Shown: one piece after another, positions 1-11,192 of the stretch
Numbering within the stretch: the first letter of the stretch is position 1
Layout: every line of letters starts with the position of its first letter
From: Marisa cornuarietis
Taxonomy: Eukaryota > Mollusca > Gastropoda > Architaenioglossa > Ampullariidae
Direction of reading: 5' to 3'
NCBI GenBank assembly: GCA_004794655.1
Contig: SMMW01000534.1
Location: 3,839,001-3,903,000, forward strand
Length of the DNA: 64,000 nucleotides
Notes under the pieces: generated by a model
The model's database searches: none
Seen by the model: the letters and a program-made list of their open reading frames with translations, nothing else
Told to the model about the DNA's origin: nothing
Translations under genes and position numbers: made by a program

Positions 1-3000
1 CCCTCGTTCTCTCCAACAAATGCGCCATCCCATAGCTCTACTGCCACTGGAGGCGTCTGTATTTGCAAGAGGAAAGCTACCTGCTATATGCGCCCCCCTC
101 CCCCAACATCCTCCGTGACCTTAACCTTCCTCATGAAATCTAAGAAATCGTAGATACGACACGTTGAATGAAGTGGACGATTGTATGTAAGTATCTATGA
201 AACGTTGGCACTTTTTTTTTCTTGCTTTGGAATTAGGTTATAGGATGTTCGGGTGTGTAACAATCTGGTGAACTTTCTTATTTTAGTTTATTTTGTAGGA
301 TGAGAAACCTCCGATTGGCTTTTCAAGATCTTCAGGCAAAAGAGCGTAGATTTCCCAGCTGACATCGCGATGTAAGAGATCAAGTGTACATTCAGGAGGG
401 GTACTCGAGAAGGGGGAATAGGTGCTTCAGAGATGTTCAGTTTAATTTTTTTTCTTTTTGCCCTGCACATCGGAAACTCCTACTCAAGCTTGCGAGAGAG
501 AGGCGAGCTAAAGTCTGAACCAGCTGCCTCGCGCCCTGCCCTCGGGAACGCATGAAGGTCACACTGTGCGCCACGTAGCCCACGTGACCCACGCTTGGCA
601 ATATGCTCTGGTGTTGTCATTTATTACTGTCGCTGATCTGCTATCAAGCACCTCACAGCTGGATGTGCGTTTGGCATCATCGCAATAAAACCGTTCGGCC
701 AATACCAGATCGTATAGGGTTAAACAGGTCAAGACTCATGATGCCGGGCGTTTCGGATCTGTTTGGTTTCAGGGATGTTTTTTCTCTCCATCGTTTTGCC
801 TACATGCCGTTCTTAACCAGATAAATATGAACGAACATTCGTGCTGTTGAGCGGCCTTACAAGACTTTGATTGCACAGTACATTGCCGAATATGTGACTG
901 TCTGTGGCAAATTTGTATGTGACAAACGTTCATATAGAACCTAGCGATTTTTTTCGACACGTGTGGAAATGCCGTGGTAGGCTATGTCTAGTAAAGAGGC
1001 CTTTTAAGGACATATCGAATCAATGACTCTCTTTTGAAAAAAATTGTATGAGCATCCTGTAAAAGTTTACAAAGCATGGTTACATCTTCACAATTTTTGT
1101 CAGGTGAAGAACGCCCTGCCCGTGGGAAGACGTTCTCCTGATATTTTCATCTGTGTATAAAGAAAGGAGATAAGCTTTGTGTCTGCGCATGTGTCTGTTT
1201 CTTAAGGCCATTCTTAGTAGGGCAAATGTCGAAGGCTTGACAAAGTTGTGTGTGAAGGTCACTGTTCAGGACATTGGCATTTTGATCAGCAGGGTGAGTT
1301 ATGTCGAAGCTTGTTTACTAATACATTGCCAATACAATTGGACTTCGGGGCACTTCCGTGGTTTGACGTTTTGAACTGCTCCGTTTAATAGCGGACGTCA
1401 GTCTTCGCTCGATGACATAAAGACTGACAACAGTTATCTAAACTGTGAATATTTTATGCGCATTTCAGTTCATTGCTTCGTGCTAGTCATCAGAATAATG
1501 GAATGCTGTGCGCCTGGCCTGGGACAGGTGTTCAACCTGCCAGGTATTCTGCCGGCACAAAACTGAAAAAGTTTACACTAAACTTCCCCCCCCCTCCCCG
1601 GTTTGCCGACCACAATTTTCCCATCAATTTTTCCAGACGACTGAGCTGAGGAAAACGAGATCCTTAATAAAGTTGTGTCAGTTTAAGGAGCAGACTGCTT
1701 TTCCTACGTGAAAATTCGCAGGCTCAATCGTGAGGTATTATCACTCTCGGAGCATACTCGGAATGCCTCTGATCGCTGCGCGCGTTGCAAACATAATCGC
1801 AGCTGAGGTTCTGGACGTGTTTTGAGACGCCGAAGGGCATCGGCCACTGTAAACAACCTCCACCTCTCTCTCATCCCTCGATACCTCCCTCATGCCCCAT
1901 GTGTGTTTCTGTGTGTGAGAAAGAAAGAAAGAAAGACAGAAGGTGGCTTTACTTCATTCTGTGTGTGTGTGTGTGTGTGTGGTCGTAGTCGCTCCATCTG
2001 TCTGCTTGTGTGTGTGTGTGTGAGAGAGAGAGACTGCATTGACCCAAGGAGGATTCTTGCAAAATAAATATATCCATAAGCATTTCTCGTTAAACTAGAC
2101 ACAGTTGACAAATGTTTTCTCTGTACTGATATACTACTGCAAGTTTAAAAAGAAATATAGCTACACGCACGTACGCGTGCGCTTACACACAGACGCTCAC
2201 GCGCGTACATACATACACACATACATACATACATACATACAGAAGCAGACAGACGAGCACGAACACAGAAACAGAGAGAAAAAAGTTCAAGTTTTCAAAC
2301 ACGTCTGCATGTGCAATGTGAAAAAGCTTCGGGGCAAACAATTGTGTAGCTGGTAAAGAAGGTATGGTGTACCTGATGCCACACACCTTGTCGAGTGCTA
2401 GTGAATCCCACCGTCCGAAGGCAGTATGTCTCTCACAAGCAATGTACACCCGAGACTGCACTCCCCATCCCACCCCATCCTAGTTTTAGCCCAAGGAATA
2501 GGGAAGAAGGTGGGGCGGGGTGCGGGAGTCAAAGGAGTAACAGGACAGCGGAATCGACCGCGAGGATGTTGGTCTGTGAGAATACACGTTTCTCACTGTT
2601 TTGTGCTGCACGTGCAAAGGCAATCCCATTCAAAGACAATGATACGCACAAAGCTAGCCACCCAGTGCAGTGAAGGTCAGCACACCCTGACGTACCCAGA
2701 GACAAGAGCACAACAGGGTGAGAAAGTGCGTGGAACAGAAGACGAAAGAAAAACAGAAAGGCAGCAAAGACTATAGTTATTTCTTTAAGAGGTCTCTTTT
2801 TTTTCATTGGTTTGCACAACGTAATATACATATATTTAGACATATCATACATGAGCGAAGATTTGTTTTGCAAATATATAAATAGATAAATAATTACTGT
2901 GTGTGTGTCAGGTGCAAAATTTGACATATCAGCAACTTTAATACAATGTTGATAAGCTCGGTGATAAATTCACGTCTGCTAGTCTGATATAAAACCGGCG

Positions 3001-3130
3001 CTAAAAGACGATCTGTTGTTAGCTGCAAACGAGGTGAAGGTCGTGCTTTGACCCTCTCTTTAGGTCAAAGGCGGTAGGGGGAGGGGGTAAGTGTTGGAGA
3101 CCACATTTTTCTCTGGGCCATCTATTTCTT
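1..3130. other. Gene-poor intergenic stretch
   Basis: No open frame here shows a recognisable domain or a splice-bounded coding pattern. The stretch holds short microsatellites: GAAA repeats near 1,916-1,940, TG runs near 1,960-1,981 and 2,007-2,031, and a CATA run near 2,205-2,241. A G-rich segment lies near 3,068-3,090. The short frames present are mostly translations of these repeats. Confidence 0.6.
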
Positions 3131-3134
3131 CTTC

Positions 3135-3268
3135 CACAGCCCTCCTACTGAGTCAGATTTCCCGACACCGAGTCGACTAGAAGAAGATTGCTGCGCCCAA
3201 TGAGCATCGAACCGGAGAAACTTAGAGTTGGGCTGCCAGCGCTCTAGCCATTCGGCTATCCGCTTCCC
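3135..3268 (-). mobile_element. tRNA-derived SINE-like repeat (putative)
   Basis: Read on the minus strand, a tRNA-like head begins near 3,268. It carries an A-box-like TAGCCGAATGG at about 3,250 and, some 35 bases later, a B-box-like GGTTCGATGCT at about 3,210. This pair is the internal RNA polymerase III promoter typical of tRNA-derived SINEs. The intervening bases do not form a convincing anticodon arm, so a functional tRNA is unlikely. The 3' body is unrecognised and the boundaries are approximate. Confidence 0.4.
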
Positions 3269-4872
3269 CGGCAACACATCCAGTGCTGGGGAGTGTAGTC
3301 TCGTTTTCCCCATTCCCATCCCCATCCTGAGCCCTCTTTCCACTACACCCCCTCCCCTCCAAGCTGCATTACGTGGCTGGGATCTGCATCTTCTCCGTGT
3401 GTGACCTTTCACTATCTGGTGTTCAATGTTCCCATCGCAACCCGCAGGCTCGCCTGAGGTCACCTGATCTTTTCGGATGCCAACCCGTCCCTCTGCTTTT
3501 ACTGTCTGTTCTTCTTCCTGTGAATGTACATTGGTCTTTCACGTCGTTGTTTTATTGTTTATCTGTTTTCTGTCTATTTTAAACTCGAATGACACTGGGG
3601 CGTCTCCTTTTGAGCCCATTTATTGCCACAAGCGGTAAGCGGATGATTCATTAAAGACAATCAAACCATCTTTAAGAACCTTACAGTGAGAACCACAATG
3701 TCATCCATGACTGGGTCAGCAACACTGCTCTGTTATGTGTGCGTTATTCGCGTAATGTGTCGATGTTTTACTGCATGATGTGTACACACCCGCTTGCCGC
3801 CAAAGCAAGAATACGGGTCTGTGATTCTGATCTATTCGCCGGCACAAAATCTTTTCGAAGGGCTGGTAGCTGCTGAGTCAGTATTAAAACACCGATACTC
3901 TCTCGAGGTATGTATATATATATATATATCTTGTCGTTATGCTAAGGACCCCATGTTTGTCAATTATGTCAGTCGGTATGATTCCCCGGAAGGACGGGGG
4001 CGCAGATGAACTGACTTTTTTGCTTGGTCCGTTTTCTTGAGGAATTATTTTTTAATTTGCTCTCGTCTCGTTCATAAAACGACTGAGTGTCGCTTGGACT
4101 TTGGCTTAAATGCTGTCATTTTAAACTGTACTCTAAACATTCCTGGAAACAGTGTAAGATTTTATGGAGACACCAACTCTATTCGCGTGTAGAGTCAGGA
4201 CTGAACGATATTTGCGGGCAGTCAGGACCGCTGAGATTCCCTCGCAATGTCGGGGATTAACGAGGAATAAAAGACAAACAGAAGCCAATGAAGCTTTTAA
4301 GCATCAACAGCCACCTGTCTGTCGCAGGGATAGAAGCATGAAACTGCATTTTCTGTCATCGTTTCTTCTGGCTTATCGGTTTCCATTCTCGCGGTTTCTC
4401 GCTAGCTTCCGCGAGGAGCTTGCGGTTATTCCTTTTTACATTGCATGTGATTTGATTCGTCCATTGATTAATGATTGCTAACGGGCTATAACTTACGAAA
4501 ATAAAAGGAAGACTGTCACGTGGCCCATTGGCTGCGCAGTGAACGGAAACGTTCCTCACGTCAGTAAGATCCGGGGCGTGCGTGAAAAATAAATCAAATA
4601 GGCGTTTTGTCGGTGATGCAAATCAGTGCTCAACTCTTGTGTCCGAGTTCCTGCCTTTATTCGTGCAGACTCTCTCTCTCTCTCTCTCGTTCGCTCATAA
4701 ACACCCATCTTTGTTCATATACTAATTTTTCTCTTGTTATTTTAATGCATTTGTTTTGTAATAATGTAGTATTTCAATGTCTTCTACTTAGATTGATGGC
4801 TGGATATAAAGAAAGCATAACCTTTGCTGATTCTGTTACTCTCGTAAAGTAAGATTTGTCATTTGCTTCTTT

Positions 4873-4875
<3 letters not shown>

Positions 4876-4924
<49 letters not shown>
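4876..4924. repeat. (TG)n microsatellite
   Basis: Uninterrupted TG dinucleotide array of about 24 units. It is pure, so probably length-polymorphic. Confidence 0.97.
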
Positions 4925-4926
<2 letters not shown>

Positions 4927-6688
4927 CCTTCTCTCTTCTCTCACTCTATTTGTTTATTCATCTGTAATAGGGAGGAGAAAATTGTAACATACTTTCTTTT
5001 TCTGCTTTTCTTTAAAACGTCGCGAATCGATCACGCAGGTGTAACGTCAATGCCAGTACAGGCAAGCAAACATTGTTTTTGTTTACGTTCTTAGAACTGT
5101 ATCGTATTATCATAATTCTTCGATATCATCGCGTGTATGTGACTTTTTTGTTATACCACACCCTTGATAATGCTATCTATGACCCAAAAAAAATCAATAA
5201 AGAATCAATCAGTATCTCTCTGTCTGCTGTTTCGCAAGGTGTCACGGCACGAATGGTCAAACCATCCAACTCACACCAGACAATTGCGCGTTCTTTCAAC
5301 AAACAACAGAATGATTGCCTGAGGCTGTCAAAATCATATTAATTTCGCTTTTGTTGTGGCTCAGGGACGTTACGTCGTACAACACAAATAGATAAATATT
5401 CTTGATTCTCCGCGTCAACACACAGTTCTAACCAGAACATGATGTATAACAGCTATGACAAGTAAACATCTATCTAGGGCACGGGTTTCTAACGAAACAT
5501 AAACATCTAGTAATCCTTTAACTTCTATATACTATACACACTCCCACCATCATACACTCTCTAAGCATAATCTCGGTTCCTCTTCAAAATATCAGTCTTC
5601 AATAACGATACTCACAGTTCGGTGTCCAACTACCTTATGGTTATCCCCCTTCTGCTCTCTAGAATCCAAATAACACAAATGACACTCATAATCCGGGTGA
5701 ATCAGATATCCCTTCCCAGAAGGGGGAGGGGGAGACACTTTTGTCGCTCCGTGACTCAGCGAGTGACGACACTCGAATGCCATACACATTGACCATATCG
5801 GTGAGAGGGTTCACGGGGTCACAGCAGAGGTACTCCACAGTGAAATTATAGGGCTGACGATGCTCCTGCCTATTCGTTAATCCTCGATAGGCCAGTTGTT
5901 CTATCTCGTGCAGTTAGTCCAAGTGCTGCTGGGTGCTGAACCCAAGGCGACCGGAGAAAGTGATTCAGGGAAGCTATTCTTCCTCATTCAGAGGGGTTCC
6001 CGGTAAATCAGCCCAAACAAAAAAAAAACTGTAACTCGAATTTACACTATACCACTATTCTTAACCATATTTTCTGATTCACACAACTTTCTCTCACGCG
6101 TTAGTGTTACCAAATTTTGAGACATACATGAGTTCTATTACATTTCAATAAAACAACAAAACAGAATTATCATACCTCGTCTAGGCGAGTTTAATCCAAC
6201 GAGATCAGTACCGCACCCCATTCAGCGTCGATCGACACTACCCTGCTCTAATATACACCAATCTCAGCTAGGGGAGATTTAGATGCCGTGGCTCAGGCAT
6301 GTCTTGCTTCTTCGGTATTCCGGACCTGAATGAATTTTCTACCCAGTTCCCTCCAAAAATCTACTGCTGAACCATGTTTACTAAATACTCCGTGTCACGG
6401 TTAACCCTTTCCTCCCTGGCGTTCTCGTTCATTCTCCCATACATTCTGTCTAAACTTGCAGCCCATGTCGCGGGGGAGGAGGGTTAAAATACCAAATAAA
6501 AACAACCCACTCTGGCACAGACTGGTCCGTAACACAAAGACATGCAGGATTTTTTATTTATGCTTTTGTGAACATTTTGGAATATTTGTTAAAAACAGTG
6601 TGTGTGGGGGGTGGGTGGGTAGATCGATCGGTGTGTACATCTCTGTCTCTCTTTTTCTCTACCTTTTCCATCCATTTCTATTCCGCTC

Positions 6689-6730
<42 letters not shown>
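6689..6730. repeat. (TG)n(AG)n compound microsatellite
   Basis: About six TG units pass directly into about 15 AG units without interruption. Confidence 0.95.
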
Positions 6731-6731
<1 letters not shown>

Positions 6732-7779
6732 AGGCTGATGTGGAAAAGGCGCCCACATGAGTCTGTTTTCTCATTCCTCTTGGAAGACTTTGGTTGACGA
6801 GTGTCCATTTCCTGCTTCTCTTATCCCTCTTCCCTCACGCGTGCGCACAAACCCCTACCCCGTTCTCTTTCGCTGTTATATCAGGTAAGACATTGTCAAT
6901 TTCGAGCTCTCAGCATATCTCAGGATACAAAGATCAAAATCTCGTCCAAACACGAAGACTGGAGGAGATTCCATAAGGCAATTTTGCCCGCAACCTGCAG
7001 GCCATTTGCCAGATCGCTTGACTTGGCTGCCGTGCCGCCAAACAGCCAAGGACACCCACTGAGACAGAGAGGAGCTAATGATTCTCAGCTGCGGAGAACA
7101 AAATTTCTGAAATGACCATCCCGCCAAAAGTAATTTTTGCGTTTATAAACGCCTTGTGGGTGATGAGCCATAATGGCGGCTGGGCTATAAATAGATGCTT
7201 TTTGTTGGAACACCAAAAGAAACTCTTCAAAACCGAATGTTAAACTGCAATAATGTCTTCATAGCCATCATACAGGCGCTGTGCTTGCATTAAGGGAGTG
7301 CTGTTGCCACCCCATCCACCCCAGCTTCTTCCTACCCCCTCTCTCTTTCTCTTTCAAGTGTTTTCCACTACACCTGTTACCCTAACCTCCACTTTTCTGC
7401 TATTTTCTTCTCCGTGGAACTGAGCCAAAGTGCATTCTCTTTCGTGACAAGCGCTCACGGCACGTCCAGGGTTAGAGTTAGAATTTTCTGTCGGTGCCGC
7501 GTTTATTCATTTTAAAATAATATATGGGACCTGAAGTTCCACAAATAAAATTTAGACAAGAGCTTAAACAGAGAAAGAGTAAGACAAAAAGTAGAAAAGG
7601 TCAGGGAAAGGTTAAGTTTTCCTTTTAGAATCATCTATGAGATCATGAAAGGATGGGAGAGGAGAACTCGCTGTCGGCTGGCTAGCTCCTCAGTTTTTCT
7701 TGCCACAGCCTGCTTTGTGCGCATGTGTTATATGTCGCGACCAAAAAAAAAAAATGACCGCATGTCGGTAAACAGCTGG

Positions 7780-9405
7780 CACAGATATGTATTGTCCGAA
7801 ATTACGTCTTTAGCTCTGTACTGTCTGAAGCTACTAGTCGTTAGCTCTGTACTGTCTGAAGCTACTAGTCGTTAGCTTTGTACTGTCTGAAGCTACTAGT
7901 CGTTAGCTTTGTACTGTCTGAAGCTACTAGTCATTAGCTCTGTACTGTCTGAAGCTACTAGTCGTTAGCTCTGTACTGTCTGAAGCTACTAGTCGTTAGC
8001 TTTGTACTGTCTGAAGCTACTAGTCGTTAGCTTTGTACTGTCTGAAGCTACTAGTCATTAGCTCTGTACTGTCTGAAGCTACTAGTCGTTAGCTTTGTAC
8101 TGTCTGAAGCTACTAGTCGTTAGCTCTGTACTGTCTGAAGCTACTAGTCATTAGCTTTGTACTGTCTGAAGCTACTAGTCGTTAGCTTTGTACTGTCTGA
8201 AGCTACTAGTCGTTAGCTTTGTACTGTCTGAAGCTACTAGTCGTTAGCTTTGTACTGTCTGAAGCTACTAGTCGTTAGCTTTGTACTGTCTGAAGCTACT
8301 AGTCGTTAGCTTTGTACTGTCTGAAGCTACTAGTCATTAGCTCTGTACTGTCTGAAGCTACTAGTCGTTAGCTTTGTACTGTCTGAAGCTACTAGTCGTT
8401 AGCTTTGTACTGTCTGAAGCTACTAGTCATTAGCTTTGTACTGTCTGAAGCTACTAGTCATCAGCTTTGTACTGTCTGAAGCTACTAGTCGTTAGCTTTG
8501 TACTGTCTGAAGCTACTAATCGTTAGCTTTGTACTGTCTGAAGCTACTAATCGTTAGCTTTGTACTGTCTGAAGCTACTAGTCGTTAGCTTTGTACTGTC
8601 TGAAGCTACTAGTCGTTAGCTTTGTACTGTCTGAAGCTACTAGTCGTTAGCTTTGTACTGTCTGAAGGTACTAGTCGTTAGCTTTGTACTATCTGAAGCT
8701 GTACTAGCCCTTAGCTTTGTACTGTCAGAAGCTACTAGTCGTTAGCTTTGTACTGTCTGAAGGTACTAGTCTTTAGCTTTTTACTATCTGAAGCTACTAG
8801 TCGTTAGCTTTGTACTGTCTGAAGCTACTTTAGTCCTTGGCTTTGTACTGTGAAGCTACTAGTCGTTAGCTTTGTACTGTCTAAAAGCTACTAATCTTTA
8901 GCTTTGTACTGTCTGAAGGTACTAGTCTTTAGCATTGTACTATCTAAAGCTACTAGTCCTTAGCTTTGTACTGTCTGAAGCTACTAAGCTTCGTACTATC
9001 TGAAGCTACTAGTCTTTACCTTTATACTGTCTGAAGGTACTAGTCCTTAGCTTTGTACTGTCTGATCTACTAGCCTTTAGCTTTGTACTATCTGAAGCTA
9101 CTAGTTTTTAGCTTTGTACTGTCTGAAGCCACAAGTCTATAACTTTATATTGTCCGAATCTACGAGTCTGCGATTAGTGCTGCCCCAAACCTCTGGTCTG
9201 TAACTTGGAACAATCTGTAACTTTAAGGATTCTTTTTTGGCCAGAAGTAATCTGAAACTGCAAGTTTGTAGCTCTGTGAAATTAAACACATTGAGTTTAT
9301 AGTTTTGTGTCATTGGAAACTACGGATCAATAACTTCAGATAGCCTAATACTCTACATTTTCAGTCTTTTATAATCAGAAACTGTGAGTTTGTAGACTGT
9401 CTATT
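7780..9405. repeat. 31-bp minisatellite array, about 45 readable units
   Basis: Head-to-tail tandem repeat with a 31-base period. The common unit starts GTCGTTAGCTTTGTACTGTC and continues TGAAGCTACTA. From about 7,803 to 8,690 the units are nearly identical and keep an exact 31-base spacing. They differ mainly at two positions: GTCGTTAG versus GTCATTAG, and AGCTTTG versus AGCTCTG. From about 8,690 rightwards, indels and substitutions accumulate. By 9,180-9,405 only faint matches such as TCTGAAACT and TTTGTAG remain. The left edge is abrupt. Because 31 is not a multiple of three and the frames contain stops, the array is not a coding repeat. Its function is unknown. It could be a local expansion or part of a dispersed satellite family. 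Confidence 0.97.
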
Positions 9406-10647
9406 TTGCGATTGACAGGGACAATCGAAGCAAAGTCGCGAGCCACACTTATAAGGGCGCCGGCAAGATTTCTAATGTGAGGATTTTTTTTTTTATTTCT
9501 CGCAAGGTTTGTCCTCCTTTGACAAAATTTTCAGACACAAATTTTCTCATTTTGCAAATTAAGGAAACGAGGATCTCGAAATATCTCGTCCGGTTTCATT
9601 TTCCTGTAGAAACTACTAGCAATAAAATAGTTTGCTAAACTAAGGCGTAAAATCTAGACAGGTTAATTATTCGAAGGTCTTTTTGTATTAAAAAAAGCAA
9701 AGTAAACGAACAAATAATTGCTTAACGAACGACATCCCAGAGAAGGCATCGTAGAACAAAAACATGACCTCCGACAGATGTTCAATGAAAGCAACTTCGC
9801 AGAGTAAAACAAGTCATAAGAATGTTGGCCACAACCTGCACCACAATGACAAGAGACATGACAAACGAAAAAGAGGATTTGATCGTTTTGTGAAAGGAAC
9901 AGCCCACAAGAATGTTCTTCTCGGTTCCTTAGCGCCTGCAGATTGCGCGGTCCAAAAAAGAAAATGGCTTTCTGATATTCACGTAGGCCGGACCGGAAAG
10001 CATCTAAAGAAAAGTGTGAAGCTTGAAGCCGTCCACTGGGTTTTGCTGAATTTGTTTTCAAACCAAAAGATCGGCAAGGCGGCTCCTATCCCACAACACA
10101 CCGCGATTGTAGCTGCTGCTACAGGATAGGGAAGGGTGTTAGGCTTTGAGGCGAGTAAGGTGCTGTGCAGGTGGATGTTGTGCCACCTGGTGGGAGAGCG
10201 AAGGGGGCTGACGCTTTGAGAGACAAGTAGGGGGAGGAAAACCACCCAGAAGAGAGAACATCGCTTTTCAGAGAAGACGTGACCTCAATTTACAAAACTG
10301 GAGAGTGAACAGACTTGGGAAATTCAACTAATTAAAGAAAAACATTCAGCTCTGTGACGAAAAATAGTTTTTTTTTTTAATAAAAACATAAAAGGAATTG
10401 ATTTACGAAGAAAGTTATCGACATTTACAAAAAAGCACATGAAGAAAATATTTGTGAAGAAAAAAGTCATTTTGCTTTGTGTGAAAAAAAGTTATGTAAA
10501 CAATATTGGGGATCAGAGACGGTGTGTGAAAGTTAGGGGTTCCAATAATATCAACCGAAAGTAAATAAAAAGTGATTGCAAAGATACACCAGACTTACAG
10601 CGCCATATTTTGTTATTATTTGAATATTATAAATAAATATTTTCCAC
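9406..10647. other. Intergenic stretch without a supportable gene
   Basis: This segment contains overlapping frames of about 120-130 codons on opposite strands between 9,663 and 10,129. Neither has a recognisable domain or splice context. The rest is AT-rich with A-runs. Confidence 0.5.
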
Positions 10648-11192
10648 GTCAGTCAGTCAGTCGTCCCTTCCCTGGCACCTGGCGCTGGGGGGAGCACATG
10701 GATAGACGCGGCAGCTGACAGGGCCCGCCACTCTTGCCTATTGTGGGCGATAGTCAGCAGGTCCTGTACAGGACGACCAGTCCAGTCTTTGATGTTCGTA
10801 AGTCAGTTCTTTCTCTGGTCACCTCCAAGGTGCCTTGACGGATAGTCTTCGACAAGGTGTCGTGCCAGGTCACGTGGCCAAAGAAGACCAGCTTACGTCG
10901 CTTGACTGTTGGTAGTAGAGGTTCCTGGTGTCCTACGAGTGTGGCAATCTTGTTTCCTACAAAGTCCTTTGTTTTATGTTCTTTGTATGAAATTCCGGAG
11001 CAGCCTCCTCAGGCACTTGTTCTCGAATGCCTGGATTCTCCTTTACGTTTCGGCGAGCATAGTCCACATGCCACATCCGTAGAGCAGGATCGGCACTACC
11101 AGGGATTTGTACAGCCTGTACGTGGTAGTGAACCTTATCTTGTGGCTATGCCATATCCTATCTAGCCTAGCCATTGCTGCTGTTGCTGTTGC
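10648..11192 (-). mobile_element. 5'-truncated non-LTR retrotransposon (LINE), 3' end, copy 1
   Basis: Minus-strand translation in broken frames matches the C-terminal end of the polymerase protein seen in the copies at 19,923 and 62,767. It includes blocks such as KEHKTKDFVGNKIATLVG and VFFGHVTWHDTLSKTI. This part follows the reverse transcriptase catalytic core, which is absent. Several stops and frameshifts show the copy is dead. The 3' end at 10,648 is a short GACT tetranucleotide tail rather than poly-A. Homology stops near 11,192, inside the segment encoding the RIATAT block. No target-site duplication could be read for this copy. Confidence 0.85.

Larger units (their letters stand above)
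3300..7780. other. Gene-poor intergenic stretch with unassigned sequence
   Basis: I see no supportable gene. The stretch contains a TA run near 3,908-3,928, a CT run near 4,670-4,688, a long TG array and a TG/AG array (listed separately). The segment at about 5,600-6,450 is unlike its surroundings, with CA-rich and GC-rich blocks, and could be an old unclassified transposon. No terminal repeats or coding motifs could be read in it. Confidence 0.5.

Noticed and set aside
3195..3268. Functional tRNA gene on the minus strand
   Set aside because: A- and B-box-like elements exist, but the anticodon and acceptor stems do not pair convincingly, so a SINE head is more likely.
9663..10129. Overlapping 121- and 132-codon frames on opposite strands
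   Set aside because: The two exclude each other for most of their length, neither shows a family motif, and no promoter or splice evidence favours either.
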